Positions 46,641-58,813 of a stretch of DNA of 64,000 bases are shown one piece after another (the first letter of the stretch is position 1; each line of letters opens with the position of its first letter). The stretch covers positions 73,737 through 137,736 of the forward strand of contig NZ_RQGG01000051.1 in NCBI RefSeq assembly GCF_004769665.1, given 5' to 3'. The notes below the pieces were generated by a model, which saw only the letters and a program-made list of their open reading frames with translations, had not been told where the DNA came from and did not search any database. Made by a program: the position numbers and the translations under genes. The stretch comes from Leptospira kemamanensis. GTDB taxonomy: Bacteria; Spirochaetota; Leptospiria; Leptospirales; Leptospiraceae.

Positions 46641-48953
46641 CTAGGAAGGAATTTCGACAACAATATTCTTTCGGAACGATTCAATTTGAGATTTCAATTG
46701 GTCGATTCGTTTTGTATCCGAAGGAATCAGCGATGTTAAATGTAAGGTCTTCTCTGCTTTAGGCAAATTGCCTATTAAAAGATACAATTGTGCAAGTTGG
46801 ATCAGATTGGAAAGATGGCCTGGGTTCCGCAGTCGTATTCTTTCCCCCATATCGATCGCCTTTCCATATTCTTTGGTTTGTTTGTAGGTAAACGATGCCA
46901 AATAAATGAGATCTGTATCGCCTGGGTATTCTTCGATGTATGTATTTAATTTTTCTGCTGCCAATTGGTAATCTTTCATACGCACGAGCAAACGAATGAG
47001 GGCACGTTTGATTTCTCTGTTTTCGGGGTTGATCCGATTGGCTTCGAGAAGACTGATTTTCGCTTCTTCCAATTGTTCGGATTTGATTTGTGTTTTTGCT
47101 TTCCGCATTAGTTCATAGGATTCTTTGCGGATGGCTCGAGGAGGTAAGTGACTATTCTCTTTAAAACCAATTCGCATGAGGCTTAAGTCGTCTGTCAGTT
47201 CCCCCATAGTCAAAATGGATTGGTAAATGGATTTTAAATCTCCATCCCCTCGTTCGACATGCCGTAAAAATAATTCTTCATCATGATTGATTTTACGAGC
47301 CGTTGTTTCGGTAACAAACTCGATGTCATCCCGACCGTCGGAACCGAGAATCAAAACATCTCCAGGCAATAATTGTAAGGTGGAGATTTCGAGTGATTTT
47401 TCAGAAAAAGGAGTTCCGAGTTTGCGTAAGTCCGAATTGTTTTTAATAAACTCAGCGGTTCCTTTGCGATACAAAACAGACCAAGGGTGTTCTGCATTTA
47501 AGTAATACATTAGACCCGTTTCATCATCAATGAGTCCCATTACCATGGAAACTAACATAGAACAGTCGAAACTTTCAAAAATATGATGGAGTTCTTGGTA
47601 AGCATTTTTGATCCATCGTTCTGCATACAAAAGTTTTACCGCTTCCACAGCATTGGATCTTTCTAAGATGGATTGAACTGCCGCACCAAGGACAAGGACT
47701 CCGCCAGCACCTTGTAATGATTTTCCCATGGCATCTGCATTCAGAAAAAATGTATAATCTTTCCCACGTAATGTGATGGTGCGCGTGATACAAATATCAC
47801 CACCGATTTCATTTTCTCTTCCATGGAACAAAAAGGTTTTCTTTTGTTTGATTAAAAAATCAGTTTTGACATGAGATCCAATGGTTTTGTTTAAACTGAG
47901 AGGTTTGATGAGTAAGGAGGTTAAAAAATAATCTCCATCTTGTTGTTTTTTCAGTGTTTCTAATGTTTCCAAACTGTTTCTCAGTTCTGCGGTTTTTGCT
48001 TCGACTAGTTCTTGGAGATTCTCTCTGATTTTTCCAACTTCCCTGGTTGCCTTTTCATAATTCTCTGCAAACAAAATGAATTCTTTGTCTATGGAAAGAA
48101 TGGGAAGGGCACCACTTCCACCAGTGGCAAGGCTATTGGCAGACTCATTGATTTGTTCTAAGGTTAAGTTGATGGATTGGAAAAACATATAAATTAAAAT
48201 CACTGCTTCGATAAACGTCATGGTGATAAAGGCAGTAATTTTGAGTAAACTGGCGTTCCCAAAAGAGATAAAGACAGACAATACACTGAGAGAAAGTAAA
48301 ATGAGGATGAGTAAAAAGATAAACTTTCCTTTTAAACTGAGGATTCCAAAATTTTTGTGAACACTCACATCACGATAGGCCAAAATCTTTTTGATCTCCA
48401 CTCGTTTGGAACCTGTGGCATAATCGGAAATGATATATGAGAATCCGCCATAAACAAAAACAGCAGAAAGCCAACCGATAAAAATGAGTAATAGTTCGTA
48501 GAGTGGATATTGAAACACAAGATAGGTGATGGATACGGAAACAAAAACTAGGATGGCGTATCGAATGGCCGCATACATATTTTCTTTCGGAAGGTGGATG
48601 AGAGTGTTTAAATTGTTTTCTAGTTCTAAGATATCTTTGTGACGGATGGTTTCATTTCGTTTGAGAAACAGATTTAATTTGCGTAAGTCTTGGCGAAGTC
48701 CTCCATACCCAAGAGGAGTGAGGATTCCAAACTCAATGCTATGCCCAATGGCAGCAAATAACGTTGCGAAAACAAAAACGTTCACTATCTCGGGGTGGTT
48801 CGCAATTGTAAAATCGGGGATGAGGGCTGAGCCAAAGAAGTAAGCGTAAAAAGCCCCAAAAAATGCCCCTTGTAAGGAGAAGAACACAATCGCAAAACTA
48901 TAAGAAATGGATTTGTGTAAAAATTTGAAAATTTGATCAAAGATTTGACTCAT
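46641..48953 (-). CDS. SpoIIE/PP2C-family phosphatase with six-pass membrane domain and TPRs
   Basis: A 770-residue protein. About six membrane segments occupy residues 1-285, then a HAMP-like linker and coiled coil (EIGKIRENLQELVEAKTAELRN-like), a PP2C/SpoIIE phosphatase domain (about 385-590: GRENEIGGDICI, NADAMGKSLQGAGG, PGDVLILGSDGRDD, TDDLSLM) and three or so TPRs to the end (about 625-755). Metal-binding acidic residues look intact. SpoIIE-type phosphatases dephosphorylate anti-anti-sigma factors in partner switching, so it may act with an RsbW-like kinase such as that at 5285. No anti-sigma antagonist gene is visible nearby. Confidence 0.86.
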   Translation of the reverse strand: MSQIFDQIFKFLHKSISYSFAIVFFSLQGAFFGAFYAYFFGSALIPDFTIANHPEIVNVFVFATLFAAIGHSIEFGILTPLGYGGLRQDLRKLNLFLKRNETIRHKDILELENNLNTLIHLPKENMYAAIRYAILVFVSVSITYLVFQYPLYELLLIFIGWLSAVFVYGGFSYIISDYATGSKRVEIKKILAYRDVSVHKNFGILSLKGKFIFLLILILLSLSVLSVFISFGNASLLKITAFITMTFIEAVILIYMFFQSINLTLEQINESANSLATGGSGALPILSIDKEFILFAENYEKATREVGKIRENLQELVEAKTAELRNSLETLETLKKQQDGDYFLTSLLIKPLSLNKTIGSHVKTDFLIKQKKTFLFHGRENEIGGDICITRTITLRGKDYTFFLNADAMGKSLQGAGGVLVLGAAVQSILERSNAVEAVKLLYAERWIKNAYQELHHIFESFDCSMLVSMVMGLIDDETGLMYYLNAEHPWSVLYRKGTAEFIKNNSDLRKLGTPFSEKSLEISTLQLLPGDVLILGSDGRDDIEFVTETTARKINHDEELFLRHVERGDGDLKSIYQSILTMGELTDDLSLMRIGFKENSHLPPRAIRKESYELMRKAKTQIKSEQLEEAKISLLEANRINPENREIKRALIRLLVRMKDYQLAAEKLNTYIEEYPGDTDLIYLASFTYKQTKEYGKAIDMGERIRLRNPGHLSNLIQLAQLYLLIGNLPKAEKTLHLTSLIPSDTKRIDQLKSQIESFRKNIVVEIPS

Positions 48954-49088
48954 TTCATCCCCAGGGAATCCAAATACTAAAGAAACTGAAGACTTGAGTA
49001 AAGATATTTTCTACCTAAGCTTTGAAAAAAGTTAGATATCATATTAAAAAAAACTTTCATCTGGAATCACAACCGTTAGTTTTCGCCA
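48954..49088. promoter_or_regulatory. Divergent intergenic region, AT-rich
   Basis: The gap separates divergent genes and must hold promoters. On the plus strand TTGAAA near 49021 followed by AT-rich sequence (ATATCATATTAAAA) could supply promoter elements for the SDR gene, but the spacing to a good -10 box is imperfect. No repeat or operator stands out. Confidence 0.35.
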
Positions 49089-49847
49089 ATGGAATTAAAA
49101 AATAAAAGAATCGTAGTTACTGGTGCAGCTTCTGGAATCGGCAAAGAAACCGTATTGCAGATGTTAAAGCATGAGAATGTGAAAATTTTGGCATGTGACT
49201 TAAATGAAAAAAATGTAATTTCTCATCCGAACGTAATTCCTTATAAATGTGATGTATCCAAACCAGAATCCATAGATAAACTGATGAAGGACGCTGACAA
49301 AAAATTAGGTGGGATTGATATCTTTTTTGCCAATGCCGGTTTCGCCTATTACGAAGTCATCCAAGAACCCAGTTGGGAACGAATTGATCGGATCTTTCGC
49401 ACCAATGTGTTTTCCCCTTTTTATACTGTGATCACATTAAACCGCAAACGAAAAGATCCTTGTTTATTTATCGTGACTGCTTCTGCGATGAGCCACTTGC
49501 CATTACCAGGATACGCGTTGTACTCTTCGACGAAGGCGGCCGTAAGGTCCTTTTTAGATGCCTACCAATGTGAACTAAAGCCCGGAAACCGGACAATGAT
49601 CGTTTATCCCATTGCCACTCGGACAAAATTTTTTGACTCAGCTGGAAAACAGGTTCCCGTTCCGTTCCCAAGTCAAACCCCAGAGACCGTGGCAAGACAA
49701 ATTGTGAAGGGAATTTTGAATGACAGAAAGGAAGTATTTCCGTCTTTTCTTTTCCGTTTCATCCAATTTCTGGATAGATTCCTGTTTTTCCCGCTAAAAG
49801 TTTACCAAAAGATAGAAGCAATAAAATTGAAATCGCATAAATCTTAA
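49089..49847 (+). CDS. Short-chain dehydrogenase/reductase
   Basis: A 252-residue SDR: NAD(P)-binding VTGAASGIGKET, NAG-containing FFANAGFAYYE, catalytic Ser/Tyr/Lys in VTASAMSHLPLPGYALYSSTKAA. The residues around D39 (ACDLNE) suggest NAD over NADP. Classical SDRs oxidise or reduce alcohols and ketones; the substrate is unknown. It lies 12 bases upstream of a PAS kinase on the same strand. Confidence 0.88.
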   Translation: MELKNKRIVVTGAASGIGKETVLQMLKHENVKILACDLNEKNVISHPNVIPYKCDVSKPESIDKLMKDADKKLGGIDIFFANAGFAYYEVIQEPSWERIDRIFRTNVFSPFYTVITLNRKRKDPCLFIVTASAMSHLPLPGYALYSSTKAAVRSFLDAYQCELKPGNRTMIVYPIATRTKFFDSAGKQVPVPFPSQTPETVARQIVKGILNDRKEVFPSFLFRFIQFLDRFLFFPLKVYQKIEAIKLKSHKS

Positions 49848-49859
49848 GTCTACTGCATA

Positions 49860-52538
49860 TTGGATTCTATGCAGCCTTCTTCGGGGAAATCGTTTTCAGA
49901 CAAAACCATTTCGACAGTCAATCACTTGAATGTCGAAGCGGATCTTTTGAAAACGATTATGGATGTGAGTTCGACAGCCATTGTTTTACTGAATCCACAA
50001 GGAAATATTTTATATGCAAACCCCGCTTCGGAAAATGTTTTAGGCATAAAGTTAAAGGATATCCTCTCTCGCACATATGATGCCCCCCAATGGAAAAATA
50101 CATCGCTTGATGGCGGCCCTTGGCGAGAAGAAGACCAACCTTTTAATATTGTTTTAAAAACCAAACAACCGGTAACGGACATACGTCATGCAATTGAAGA
50201 CGATTTTGGAAATAAAAAATACCTATCGATCAATGGCTCTCCCGTTTTTGACGAAGCAGGGGCCCTACGTTCTCTAGTCTTTTTGATCACCGATATCACA
50301 GAAAATGTTTTAAAACAAAAAGCATTAGAAGATAGCGAAGCAAAGTATCGTTCCATCACAGAACTATCGTTGAGTATGGTTTACGATTTAGATATGGCCT
50401 CGGGTGTGAATCAGTGGGCAGGTGCCATCCAAGAGATTACAGGTTTTACTCCAGAAGAATACTTAGCCATCGGTTATGAAGCATGGATGGTTCTCATCCA
50501 TCCCGATGACAAAGAAAAAACCATACAATTATTTGATAAAGCGATGGAAGAACATACACAGTTTTCTTGTGTGTATCGGTACCGAACCAAATCAGGAACT
50601 TATGTATATATAGAAGACAACGGAATCTTTTTATACAACAAGGAAGGTGTCGCTTATCGTATGTTTGGTGCCATGATCAATCGTACCGAACAAATAGAGG
50701 CCAATTTAGCTCTGAAAGAATCGGAATCGAGACTTCTCATGTCACTCGACGCGGTGAAAATGGGAATCTGGAGTTGGGATATTACAAAACGTGAAATTTA
50801 TTGGTCTCCTCAAACCTATGAGATTTACGGTTTTCCATCGGACAATATAGAGATCACCATCGAAAAATACTTAAGCCTTCACCCTGAAGAAGATATGAAA
50901 ATTGTATCTGAAGAAATCCAACACTTAAGGGATGATGCATCGCGTTCTGGTTTCAAACTCCAACATCGTATCTTTCATGCCGATGGCAAAATCCATTGGG
51001 TTGAATCTAGGGGAAATTTACTCCGAGACAGAGACGGAAATCCAGTTCGTCTTATGGGAACCATTTTGGATGTCACCGAAGCTAAGTTAGCGGAGGAGGC
51101 ACTCCGCACTTCGGATGAACGGTTTCGTGCGTTTTATCAATTTTCAACAGAAGCATTTTTGATTTTTGATGAAAACTCACTTCGTGCCAAAGATTCAAAC
51201 TTTGCCTTCCAAACCCTTTTTGGGTATTCCCCTGAAGATACAAAGAATTTAAGAATCCGAGCTTTACTTACACCCGATTCCTTACAAAAGATACGGGAAA
51301 AAATTGCCTCCAATTCCAGTGATTCCCTGGAAATCGTGTGCAAACGAAAAAACGGAGAAGTCTTTCCTGCACTTGTTTCCATCAAACGGTTTAAATACAA
51401 CCAAACGGTTTCGATCGCCTATAGTATATTTGATTTAAGTCCCATCAAGGAAGTGGAAGAACTCAGACAAATCAATACAGAAATTCGTGAAAAAAACAAA
51501 CTCATTGAAAAACAAAAAATTGAACTCGAGATGGCGTTTGAAAATTTAAAACGCACCCAAGAACAATTGGTACAATCAGAAAAATTAGCGGCCTTGGGGC
51601 AACTCATCGCAGGGATTGCCCATGAGATTAATAATCCCATTGGTGCCGTAAAAGCTTCCAATCAAAATATGTTGGACTGGCAAAAACGGTATGGCATAGC
51701 TTCTCAGTTATTTCGGGAAGCCATCTTAAGTGTTCCAAAAGAAGAACAAGTGATTCTGAAAACCATTCTTTCGAACCTGGACCAACCCATTGAATTTTAT
51801 ACGGGTAAAGAAGAACGTCTGCGGAAAAAAAAGAACAAAGAAATTTTATTACAACATGGATTCAAAGCAGAAGACGCCGATGAATTTGCAGAAGCATGGG
51901 TGGAGTTGGGAATCGGTGAATTAGAAGAAAAATACATTCCACTTTTCCATTCCCATTATATAAAAGTATTTTTGGATTACCTTGCGTTGGAAATTCAATT
52001 TAGACGAAATATACGTTCTATCCAATTGGCAGTGGATCGAGTTTCCAAAATCATGTATGCGTTAAAAAACTTTTCGCATTTTGATTCCACAGGAAAAAAA
52101 ATAACAGCCTCCATCCAAGAAACCATTGAAACAGTCCTTACCATTTACCAAAACCAATTGAAGAGGGGAATCAATGTCATTAAAAATTATGAAAAAATTC
52201 CACCGATTCTATGTTATCCGGATGATCTCTTACATGTTTGGACCAATTTGATTTATAATTCTTTGCAAGCGATGTCGTTTACAGGAAACCTTGTGATCAC
52301 GATCAAAGATTGTGGAGAAGAGGTGATGGTGTCTTTACAAGATTCCGGTCCTGGCATTGATCCCAAAATTCGGGAAAAAATCTTTGAACCTTTTTTTACT
52401 ACCAAACCACCTGGGGAAGGGAGTGGACTTGGGCTTGATATTGTGAATAAAATTGTGAAACGTCACAATGGGCGGATCAACTTGGAATCCAAACCGGGAA
52501 CAACCATTTTTTCGATTTATTTACCAAAAGGAAATTAG
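49860..52538 (+). CDS. Multi-PAS sensor histidine kinase with enlarged dimerisation domain
   Basis: An 892-residue soluble kinase (TTG start; ATG at 49869 is the alternative). Four PAS domains are visible: about 30-150, 160-285, 290-415 (with [22 protein letters not shown] tail) and 415-540. A coiled coil leads to [17 protein letters not shown], then about 120 extra residues including [16 protein letters not shown] and AEAWVELGI, before the second helix ([18 protein letters not shown]) and the ATPase domain ([36 protein letters not shown]). It overlaps the convergent single-domain response regulator by 4 bases; that regulator is a plausible partner. Confidence 0.88.
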   Translation: MDSMQPSSGKSFSDKTISTVNHLNVEADLLKTIMDVSSTAIVLLNPQGNILYANPASENVLGIKLKDILSRTYDAPQWKNTSLDGGPWREEDQPFNIVLKTKQPVTDIRHAIEDDFGNKKYLSINGSPVFDEAGALRSLVFLITDITENVLKQKALEDSEAKYRSITELSLSMVYDLDMASGVNQWAGAIQEITGFTPEEYLAIGYEAWMVLIHPDDKEKTIQLFDKAMEEHTQFSCVYRYRTKSGTYVYIEDNGIFLYNKEGVAYRMFGAMINRTEQIEANLALKESESRLLMSLDAVKMGIWSWDITKREIYWSPQTYEIYGFPSDNIEITIEKYLSLHPEEDMKIVSEEIQHLRDDASRSGFKLQHRIFHADGKIHWVESRGNLLRDRDGNPVRLMGTILDVTEAKLAEEALRTSDERFRAFYQFSTEAFLIFDENSLRAKDSNFAFQTLFGYSPEDTKNLRIRALLTPDSLQKIREKIASNSSDSLEIVCKRKNGEVFPALVSIKRFKYNQTVSIAYSIFDLSPIKEVEELRQINTEIREKNKLIEKQKIELEMAFENLKRTQEQLVQSEKLAALGQLIAGIAHEINNPIGAVKASNQNMLDWQKRYGIASQLFREAILSVPKEEQVILKTILSNLDQPIEFYTGKEERLRKKKNKEILLQHGFKAEDADEFAEAWVELGIGELEEKYIPLFHSHYIKVFLDYLALEIQFRRNIRSIQLAVDRVSKIMYALKNFSHFDSTGKKITASIQETIETVLTIYQNQLKRGINVIKNYEKIPPILCYPDDLLHVWTNLIYNSLQAMSFTGNLVITIKDCGEEVMVSLQDSGPGIDPKIREKIFEPFFTTKPPGEGSGLGLDIVNKIVKRHNGRINLESKPGTTIFSIYLPKGN

Positions 52539-52951
52539 GATTCAGTCGCTTGGGTAATCGCGGAAATCAATTCCATTTCATCCCATGGTTTTTTTAAACA
52601 AGTGATGAGTCCAATCTCTTTGTCTAAGGCATCAACAAGAGTTTCCTCAGCAAATCCAGTGATGATGACTTTCTCAATGGATGGGAATTGTTTATGAACC
52701 TTTCGTAAAAACTCATCTCCATTCATTCCAGGCATCGACCAATCAGAAATGATGACAGCGACTGCATTTCCTTCTTCTTCAAACTCAACGATGAGATCCC
52801 ATGCTTCTTTTGCATTTTCTGCAGTGAGGTATTTGAATCGTTCTCCAAAGTGGTGTTTGACCTGAGATTTCATGCTGAGTAAAATAATGGATTCATCATC
52901 GACAAAAAGAATTGCCTTTTTTCCATTTTTTTTCTCGGTAAGAACTGCCAC
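52535..52951 (-). CDS. Single-domain response regulator
   Basis: A 138-residue receiver: acidic VDDES, phospho-acceptor in ISDWSMPGMNG, conserved Thr/Lys positions in ITGFAEE and CLKKPWD. No output domain. It resembles the RpfG/HupR-type receivers (SDWSMPGMNG, LKKPWD). It converges on the PAS kinase, with a 4-base tail-to-tail overlap, and is 79 bases from the divergent FadH-like gene. Output is probably through protein binding. Confidence 0.9.
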   Translation of the reverse strand: MAVLTEKKNGKKAILFVDDESIILLSMKSQVKHHFGERFKYLTAENAKEAWDLIVEFEEEGNAVAVIISDWSMPGMNGDEFLRKVHKQFPSIEKVIITGFAEETLVDALDKEIGLITCLKKPWDEMELISAITQATES

Positions 52952-53009
52952 AGAGGAAAGTTATATCCGTTCTCTTTTAAATGGCAAGTAAATCTTGCCA
53001 AATTCTTAG

Positions 53010-55046
<2,037 letters not shown>

Positions 55047-55103
55047 AGTGAGTGAAGTTTCCATCCCTCTGTTTTTTGCGAGCAGAAAGAAACTGGTAAT
55101 GAT

Positions 55104-55937
55104 TTGAAACCCTTAAAAATGTCCGTTCGGAATGCAGAATTTCAAATCATTTCTGCACTTCGGACGAACCGTACCAAACGCAGCAAAGAAAAAGAAGTGT
55201 TTGTGGAGGGAACAGAACCCATTAAACAGTTGTTAGCTGCCAACTGGGAAATCACACGGATTTTGTATCGAGAAAATCACCCTTTGTCATCTTGGGCAAA
55301 GGATGTATTGAAAAGGTTCCCTACTACCAAACAATGGGAAGTCCAGGAAGATTTGTATTTTGAGCTTTCGGAAAAAGAAACTCCATCCGAGCTTCTTGTG
55401 ACAGCGAAAATTCCCAATCACAAATCATATACGTTAAGTCAATTGCCAAAGGATTTTGCCCCTTCTAAGAATGCAGTGTATCTTCTCTTTGATCGTCCCA
55501 GTGATTTAGGAAATTTTGGATCCATTTTACGATCGGCCGATGGGTTTCAAGTGGATGCAGTGTTTCTCATTGGACACGCCATTGATGTCTATGAACCCAA
55601 AGTCATTCGTTCGAGTTTAGGTGCATTGTTTCACGCCAAACTAGTGTTTGTGAATGAATTTGATTCCTTAGTCCAGTTTGTGCAAAGGGAGAAAAAAAGA
55701 TGGGGGCTTACCGTCATTGGATCTGATTCCAGTGGAAGTTTGGATTTACAAAACGCAAACATTCATTGCCCCGTTTTATTGATTTTGGGGAATGAAAAAA
55801 AAGGCATGAGTGTACAACTACAGTCTTTATGTGATATGGTGCTTCGTATCCCTATGGAGGGGAAGGTCAACTCCCTCAATGTGGCTTCTGCCGCTTCCAT
55901 CCTTCTTTGGGAAATTGTAAAAACAAAAAAAGGATAG
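55104..55937 (+). CDS. TrmH/SpoU-family RNA 2'-O-methyltransferase
   Basis: A 277-residue SPOUT enzyme. An N-terminal substrate-binding domain (KRSKEKEVFVEGTEPIKQLL) is followed by the SpoU knot with its three motifs: DLGNFGSILRSADGF, LILGNEKKGMS and IPMEGKVNSLNVASAASI. Family members 2'-O-methylate rRNA or tRNA using SAM; the target cannot be told. The start is a TTG with an alternative ATG at 55119, neither with a strong ribosome-binding site. Confidence 0.9.
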   Translation: MKPLKMSVRNAEFQIISALRTNRTKRSKEKEVFVEGTEPIKQLLAANWEITRILYRENHPLSSWAKDVLKRFPTTKQWEVQEDLYFELSEKETPSELLVTAKIPNHKSYTLSQLPKDFAPSKNAVYLLFDRPSDLGNFGSILRSADGFQVDAVFLIGHAIDVYEPKVIRSSLGALFHAKLVFVNEFDSLVQFVQREKKRWGLTVIGSDSSGSLDLQNANIHCPVLLILGNEKKGMSVQLQSLCDMVLRIPMEGKVNSLNVASAASILLWEIVKTKKG

Positions 55938-55950
55938 AACTTCTCCGAGA

Positions 55951-56142
55951 CTAACGACAGGTCGCTACACTCCCATCTGGATTGTATTTCACACTAGCTC
56001 CCGATGTAAATTGGATGTATTTCACACCATCCACACAAACTTCATCGTAGCCAAAGTATTTGGCACAACCCCTGGAAATGGTTCCGCAACCAACCAAAAA
56101 CAACGTAGAAAATAAAAGGATCTGAATTGGTTTTAATTTCAT
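55951..56142 (-). CDS. Small lipoprotein
   Basis: A 63-residue protein with a lipoprotein signal peptide ending FLVGC. The mature part has three further cysteines (C26, C36 and C62) and YIQFTSGASVKYNPDGSVATC, a strand-turn-strand that could be a small disulphide-linked domain. Its ATG overlaps the acyltransferase stop (56139-56142, ATGA), so they are co-translated. Family unknown. Confidence 0.72.
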   Translation of the reverse strand: MKLKPIQILLFSTLFLVGCGTISRGCAKYFGYDEVCVDGVKYIQFTSGASVKYNPDGSVATCR

Positions 56143-57257
56143 GGTTTGGCCTTTGCTCCTATTTCTAATGTCAACTCATTCCAAATCCCATCCAAACTGG
56201 CGAGGTGTGCGGTGAGTTGGTTTTTATGATACAAAACAATATTCGATTTTTTTAAATTATGAAGTGATTTTGGGATGTGATACAACACTTCTTTTGTTTT
56301 GATGAACTCATCTTCCCAATCAATCAAATTGATTTTTTTTAATTTTGCAAAAAGAAATTCCAATTGGGAATGGAAAGATTCTTTTTTTAATTCAGAAGCT
56401 ACGGTAATTTCTGGGAACTTTTGTTCCAGATGGTATTTCAATTCTGATAACAAATGAATGATTTGTTGCTTTTTGATTTTTGTTTCCGTTTCTAATTTCA
56501 GTAACACATAGGATGTTAAATTTCCAAGAGTGACTGTATAATGTTTTCCTAGGGTATCTGCCACAAGTTTAACCACTTTGTCTGCTGGCATATCACTTGG
56601 AATTTCAAATGGTTTACCGTATTTGATATAAAGTTTTGTTTTTTGATACGACAGATGATCATACGTAAGTGTAAAACTATTAAAATGTAATTTATCAATT
56701 TTAGATTTGATATAATAGGCACCACGTTTCACTTGATTTAAAAAACCATCATGGTTATAAGTTCCTTCCGGAAACATAAATAAATTTCTGCCTTTTTTGA
56801 TATGGGCAACAAGGTCATTCCATTCGCTATCCACCTTATCTCGAAGTTCCCCTTTTTTTAAAAGCTCTCTGGCGTTGTCACGAAACGGACGTTTGATGGG
56901 AACAGCTCCAATGTATTTTAATAAAAATGGAATGATATTTGTGGCATCAATCAGTTTGAAAATCCATTTGAGTAAACCTTTGGTCCGGAATTCTTTTTGT
57001 AAGAATTTTGGACTTAAAATATCTTCTCTTGCGGGAATGATCATTTTGATTTTTGGATTGAGTCTTGGATATACCATGGCAAGGGAAACAACATCAGCTT
57101 CCGACACATGATTGCAGAGAAGGGCAGAGGGGTAGGGAGCTTCCAATTCTTCTTTTTCAGGAAAATTTTCTTCTATGGAATGGAAAACAAGTCCTTTCGC
57201 GAAACTAACCAATTTGATGAGTAAGTCGTAGGTGAGGGTGTGATGTTTCGGCTTCAT
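56139..57257 (-). CDS. PlsC-like acyltransferase
   Basis: A 372-residue acyltransferase. The LPLAT core has HVSEAD (the H-x4-D catalytic motif) near residue 51, GAVPIKRPF and MFPEGTYNHDG. It transfers an acyl chain to a glycerophospholipid-type acceptor. The last 130 residues are helical and unusual for the family (LELETKIKKQQIIHLLSELK). It is coupled to a small lipoprotein gene and divergent from the 57310 gene. Confidence 0.85.
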   Translation of the reverse strand: MKPKHHTLTYDLLIKLVSFAKGLVFHSIEENFPEKEELEAPYPSALLCNHVSEADVVSLAMVYPRLNPKIKMIIPAREDILSPKFLQKEFRTKGLLKWIFKLIDATNIIPFLLKYIGAVPIKRPFRDNARELLKKGELRDKVDSEWNDLVAHIKKGRNLFMFPEGTYNHDGFLNQVKRGAYYIKSKIDKLHFNSFTLTYDHLSYQKTKLYIKYGKPFEIPSDMPADKVVKLVADTLGKHYTVTLGNLTSYVLLKLETETKIKKQQIIHLLSELKYHLEQKFPEITVASELKKESFHSQLEFLFAKLKKINLIDWEDEFIKTKEVLYHIPKSLHNLKKSNIVLYHKNQLTAHLASLDGIWNELTLEIGAKAKP

Positions 57258-57309
57258 TGAGGTAGGTATCTAGAAAAAAGAAAGAATCGTCAATTGGAAT
57301 CTCAGTTGC

Positions 57310-58269
57310 GTGATGAATTCTAACGTGTCAGCGGTATCCAGAAAGGCTCTAGTTTCTTTTTTTTTGCAGTATACATTGGAACGAGATCATTCGGAAGCAT
57401 TTGGTGAAAAAGCTTTACATGGGAAAAACAAAGAGAGATATACTTCTGAAAACTGGTGGGCTAGGATGAAATTTGGATATCTTCTCTTTCGTTTGGAACC
57501 GATACATGTGTTACTGATCTCTTGTATTTTAGGGCTCACAGCTTATTTTAGTTTTTTTCTCTGTCTTCATCTCCATATTCACTTCCGCTTTTTGGTCATT
57601 GCTTTTTTGTATTTAGTTGTGAACTTATTTCTCGTTTTCCAGTTTGGGAAATGGAAGGAATTAATCACTATCTCCGTACTTGGAATTTTTTTATTCCAAT
57701 TTGGATTCCGAGAGGAAATGGAAGAATTGTATTCTTTACGGGAAAAGACGAATGAGTCTCATCCAATCAATCAGCCTTCAAAAGAGGATCCTTTTCTTTT
57801 TCTGAGTGGATACCAATTTTCAACTAACGGACATTTTACGAAATCGATTCACCAAAAATCCAGAGATCATAAAGGAAGAGACAATAGTCATACGAGTCAT
57901 TATGTGTTGATTCCTATTGTTAATAAGGAACGTCCGAGCGAACGAGTTCGATTTCTCTACGTCGCCCCAAATTACTTTCTTTACCACCGATGGAGAGAGC
58001 GAAATGTATTTCCAAATTTTGCAAGGCTCGAGAAAGAAACTCCCGAACTAGTTTCCGTTACCAAAGAATGGGAAAACCAATTTCCAAATCTCAAAAAAGA
58101 AAAAATCATTTGGGTCAACCTGTACGAATCAAAGGAAGATTACATCGAATCGAAATCCTCGTTTTTCCTTCTTTTGACTTTCATCCTTCCCGGACTTTGG
58201 TGTTCTGTGGGTTTGGTTTGGGGAATTCGTTTGGTTTTCCGATCCCTCCTTTTTCATTTTCGTTCATAA
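57310..58269 (+). CDS. Multi-pass membrane protein, unknown
   Basis: A 319-residue protein with three clustered membrane segments (about 72-95, 97-115 and 117-137) and one at the end (about 287-312). A soluble region of 150 residues lies between. The sequence shows no recognisable domain. Its stop lies in the first palindrome of a tandem operator-like pair (58262-58276), so the regulator downstream may also influence its mRNA end, but that is only a geometric remark. Confidence 0.7.
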   Translation: MMNSNVSAVSRKALVSFFLQYTLERDHSEAFGEKALHGKNKERYTSENWWARMKFGYLLFRLEPIHVLLISCILGLTAYFSFFLCLHLHIHFRFLVIAFLYLVVNLFLVFQFGKWKELITISVLGIFLFQFGFREEMEELYSLREKTNESHPINQPSKEDPFLFLSGYQFSTNGHFTKSIHQKSRDHKGRDNSHTSHYVLIPIVNKERPSERVRFLYVAPNYFLYHRWRERNVFPNFARLEKETPELVSVTKEWENQFPNLKKEKIIWVNLYESKEDYIESKSSFFLLLTFILPGLWCSVGLVWGIRLVFRSLLFHFRS

Positions 58270-58309
58270 AATGAACAAAAAATTTCTTTACTTTGTTCAA
58301 TGACTGAAC
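58262..58309. promoter_or_regulatory. Tandem palindromes GTTCA-N5-TGAAC upstream of the EPS regulator
   Basis: Two identical-pattern palindromes occur: GTTCA-taaaa-TGAAC (58262-58276) and GTTCA-atgac-TGAAC (58295-58309). They start 33 bases apart, about three helical turns. The second overlaps TTGTTC (58293-58298) and a TGAATA-like -10 (near 58316), a plausible promoter. The pattern suggests an operator pair, possibly autoregulation by the MarR-like regulator that follows. Confidence 0.6.
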
Positions 58310-58415
58310 ACATTTTGAATAAATATGGGACTCAGGGGGCGAAGCTATGCCGTGGGTTCCAGTCCGAAGTCGGGAAAACCGGATCCAGGGTTTCTCTATC
58401 GGATCACCTTCTTAC

Positions 58416-58754
58416 ATGAAAGATCCATACGAATACAGTGACCATCACCTCAAGTTACTCCAGTTACTTGAGGAAAACCCACACTTATCCCAAAGAGATG
58501 CCTCTGATGTTTTGGGTTTGAGTTTGGGGAAGGTGAACTATATTTTGAAAGCCTTCCTCGACAAAGGCCTGATCAAAATGAACAATTTTCGCAATAATAA
58601 AAACAAACTTTCTTATACTTATTTACTCACTCCACAAGGCATAGAAGAAAAAGCACGAATGACACTTCATTTTTATGAAAAGAAAAAAAAGGAATATGAA
58701 GAGTTAAGAGCCGAAGTAGAGAAGTTAGGTGAAATTGTGGAAGAGCTTGGTTAA
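58416..58754 (+). CDS. MarR-family EPS-associated transcriptional regulator
   Basis: A 112-residue protein from the ATG at 58416 (the frame is open to 58347, but the family is about this size and begins near the [10 protein letters not shown] helix). A winged helix ([30 protein letters not shown]) is followed by a long coiled coil ([26 protein letters not shown]). It fits the EPS-associated MarR family (TIGR04176-type). Family knowledge: in Leptospira the rfb region is bounded by a marR-like gene. It precedes the fcl gene by 59 bases, consistent with a position at the start of the LPS locus. Confidence 0.88.
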   Translation: MKDPYEYSDHHLKLLQLLEENPHLSQRDASDVLGLSLGKVNYILKAFLDKGLIKMNNFRNNKNKLSYTYLLTPQGIEEKARMTLHFYEKKKKEYEELRAEVEKLGEIVEELG

Positions 58755-58813
58755 TTCACTCACTAAAAGAGTTAATGATTAAATGATCTTAAAAATACTT
58801 ACGGTAAATTGGA

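Noticed and set aside
58773..58783. Palindrome TTAATGATTAA between the EPS regulator and fcl
   Set aside because: It is AT-only apart from one base and expected by chance in this AT-rich gap; it does not share the GTTCA-N5-TGAAC pattern.
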